Shown here: in pieces, positions 5,205-6,764 of the stretch
How positions within the stretch are numbered: position 1 is the first letter of the stretch
Layout: each line of letters begins with the position of its first letter
DNA from: Bacteroidales bacterium UBA5342
Lineage (GTDB): Bacteria > Bacteroidota > Bacteroidia > Bacteroidales > UBA5342
Direction of reading: 5' to 3'
Length of the DNA: 6,764 bases
NCBI GenBank assembly: GCA_002408065.1
Contig: DHQI01000014.1
Location: 20,755 to 27,518 of the forward strand
Program-made: the position numbers and the translations under genes
Notes under the pieces: model-generated
Told to the model about the DNA's origin: nothing
Seen by the model: the letters and a program-made list of their open reading frames with translations, nothing else
The model's database searches: none

Positions 5205-6764
5205 ATGAATTTAAGAAGCAACACTGTAACACAAGGGCGCCTGATGGCCGGAGCACGTAGTCTCTGGTTGGCTAATGGAATGAAACGTGAACAAATGGGA
5301 AAACCTATTATTGCCGTCGTCAACTCCTTTACGCAGTTTGTACCCGGACATACGCATTTGCATGAAATAGGACAGAAAGTAAAAGCTCAGATAGAAGCCA
5401 AAGGCTGTTTTGCTGCTGAATTTAATACTATTGCAGTAGATGACGGTATAGCTATGGGGCATGATGGTATGCTTTATTCTCTGCCTTCTCGCGATGTTAT
5501 AGCCGACAGTGTAGAGTATATGTGCAATGCTCACAAAGTAGATGCTATGGTGTGCATAAGCAATTGTGATAAGATTACGCCGGGAATGCTGATGGCAGCT
5601 ATGCGACTTAATATTCCGGCTGTATTTGTAAGTGGTGGTCCGATGGAAGCTGGTAAGGGGGCAGGAAAAGCTCTCGATTTGGTGGATGCTATGGTAATGG
5701 CAGCAGACAGTAATGTGGACGATGCTACAGTAGATGAAGTAGAAGCTAATGCTTGTCCTACATGTGGTTCTTGTTCTGGTATGTTTACCGCCAATTCTAT
5801 GAACTGCTTGAATGAAGCTATTGGTTTGGCTTTGCCGGGAAATGGTACCATTGTGGCTACTCACAAGAACCGTTTTTCATTGTTTGAAAAAGCTGCTGAT
5901 CTTATTGTAGAGAATGCTTATAAGTATTATCGCGATGGCGACGATAGCGTGTTGCCGCGTTCTATTGGTACACGTCAGGCTTTTCTTAATGCGATGTCTT
6001 TAGATATTGCTATGGGCGGGTCTACCAATACGGTTCTTCACCTTTTGGCCATAGCCAATGAAGCTGAGGTCGATTTTACCATGCAGGATATCGATAAGCT
6101 TTCACGTAAAATTCCGGTATTGAGTAAGGTGGCGCCTAACTCTTCTTATCATATAGAAGACGTCAATCGTGCTGGAGGAATTTTAGGAATAATGAACGAA
6201 TTGCTTAATGCAGGTGTTGTAGATGGAACTGTAAAACGTGTAGATGGCACTACCTTGGCCGAAGCTACTGCTCAGTATGATATAACAGGAGCAGAAGTGT
6301 CCGAGGAAGCTAAGTTGCTTTATGGTAGTGCGCCGGCTGGTATTCGTAGTCTGGAAATGGGGTCTCAGGGAGTGCAATACAAAGCCTTAGATGTGGATCG
6401 TGCAGGCGGATGTATCCGTGATTTAGAACACTGTTATAATAAAGATGGAGGTTTAGCTATCTTGTTTGGTAATATTGCTGAAAATGGTTGTGTTGTGAAA
6501 ACTGCCGGTGTTGATGAATCAATTTTTACGTTTAGTGGTACCGCTAAGGTTTTTACATCACAGGATACTGCATGTGAAGGTATATTGGCCGGAAAAGTGG
6601 AAAGTGGTGATGTCGTCGTCATAACATACGAAGGGCCTAAAGGCGGACCTGGTATGCAGGAGATGTTATATCCTACGTCTTATATTAAGTCACGTCATTT
6701 AGGTAAAGAATGTGCGCTTATAACCGATGGTCGTTTTTCGGGTGGTACTTCAGGTTTATCTATC
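5205..6764 (+). CDS. ilvD: Dihydroxy-acid dehydratase IlvD (3' end outside window)
   Basis: Converts 2,3-dihydroxy-isovalerate and 2,3-dihydroxy-3-methylvalerate to the 2-keto acids that give Val, Leu and Ile; a cytoplasmic Fe-S and Mg enzyme. 520 codons are in view without interruption, of about 600-615 expected. It closely follows the E. coli type: NSFTQFVPGHTHLHEIG (40-56), AVDDGIAMGHDGMLYSLPSR (77-96), NCDKITPGML (120-129), CPTCGSCSGMFTANSMNC (184-201), MGGSTNTVLHLL, GGPGMQEMLYPTS and GRFSGGTSG (509-517). By comparison with E. coli, Cys121 and Cys190 are cluster ligands, Asp80 and Asp122 bind Mg, Lys123 is the carbamylated lysine, and a serine of the last motif is catalytic. As in E. coli, Gly48 replaces the extra cysteine (PCN) found in the other IlvD subgroup, which suggests an oxygen-sensitive cluster. 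The ATG is set by the N-terminal RSNTVTQGRLMAGAR motif. Expression is probably controlled by the leader attenuator directly upstream; further ilv/leu genes likely follow outside the window. Confidence 0.98.
   Translation, partial: MNLRSNTVTQGRLMAGARSLWLANGMKREQMGKPIIAVVNSFTQFVPGHTHLHEIGQKVKAQIEAKGCFAAEFNTIAVDDGIAMGHDGMLYSLPSRDVIADSVEYMCNAHKVDAMVCISNCDKITPGMLMAAMRLNIPAVFVSGGPMEAGKGAGKALDLVDAMVMAADSNVDDATVDEVEANACPTCGSCSGMFTANSMNCLNEAIGLALPGNGTIVATHKNRFSLFEKAADLIVENAYKYYRDGDDSVLPRSIGTRQAFLNAMSLDIAMGGSTNTVLHLLAIANEAEVDFTMQDIDKLSRKIPVLSKVAPNSSYHIEDVNRAGGILGIMNELLNAGVVDGTVKRVDGTTLAEATAQYDITGAEVSEEAKLLYGSAPAGIRSLEMGSQGVQYKALDVDRAGGCIRDLEHCYNKDGGLAILFGNIAENGCVVKTAGVDESIFTFSGTAKVFTSQDTACEGILAGKVESGDVVVITYEGPKGGPGMQEMLYPTSYIKSRHLGKECALITDGRFSGGTSGLSI

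Noticed and set aside
5211..5864. Long - strand open frames (217 and 106 codons) under ilvD
   Set aside because: They are antisense shadows of the strongly conserved ilvD reading frame.

Overview
The window comes from a Bacteroidetes genome, most likely of the Bacteroidales/Marinilabiliales type. This rests on the perfect TAnnTTTG promoter boxes, the lack of strong Shine-Dalgarno sites, a DUF4369-thioredoxin lipoprotein, a PIN/PhoH-type ATPase end, a pRiA4b ORF-3-like acidic protein, and an E. coli-type IlvD. Genus is not determinable by eye. All intact genes lie on the + strand.

Region 1 (1-2521): the 3' half of a PhoH-family ATPase ends in a good intrinsic terminator. It is followed by a periplasmic or outer-membrane thiol-disulfide lipoprotein and, 73 nt later, by a small acidic pRiA4b ORF-3-like protein started by GTG. 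A long hairpin closes this block only 16 nt before miaA.

Region 2 (2538-4119): miaA (tRNA A37 dimethylallyltransferase) is complete and has its own terminator. Beyond it, about 680 nt look empty to an ORF finder. On the - strand they hold the wreck of a Bacteroidetes AAA ATPase of the ATPase_2/COG1672 kind: recognisable N-proximal and C-terminal pieces, internal stops, a frameshift and a missing middle. Its stop codon lies inside the 3' end of miaA.

Region 3 (4026-4997): a Bacteroidetes promoter, a NifX/dinitrogenase-cofactor-type protein with a cysteine-rich tail, an 81-residue Nif11-like protein, and a strong terminator. This looks like a two-gene unit of nitrogen-fixation-associated families, although no nif structural gene is in view.

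Region 4 (4995-6764): the ilvD control region and the first 520 codons of ilvD (dihydroxy-acid dehydratase; branched-chain amino acid synthesis). The control region is the most striking part of the window. A textbook Bacteroidetes promoter is followed by a 17-codon leader peptide with eight consecutive Ile/Leu/Val codons, then a candidate antiterminator segment, then a 14-bp intrinsic terminator 25 nt before the ilvD start. This has every part expected of classical ribosome-mediated transcription attenuation. A weaker and more speculative parallel sits before miaA: an 11-codon mini-ORF rich in UNN codons, followed by the hairpin.
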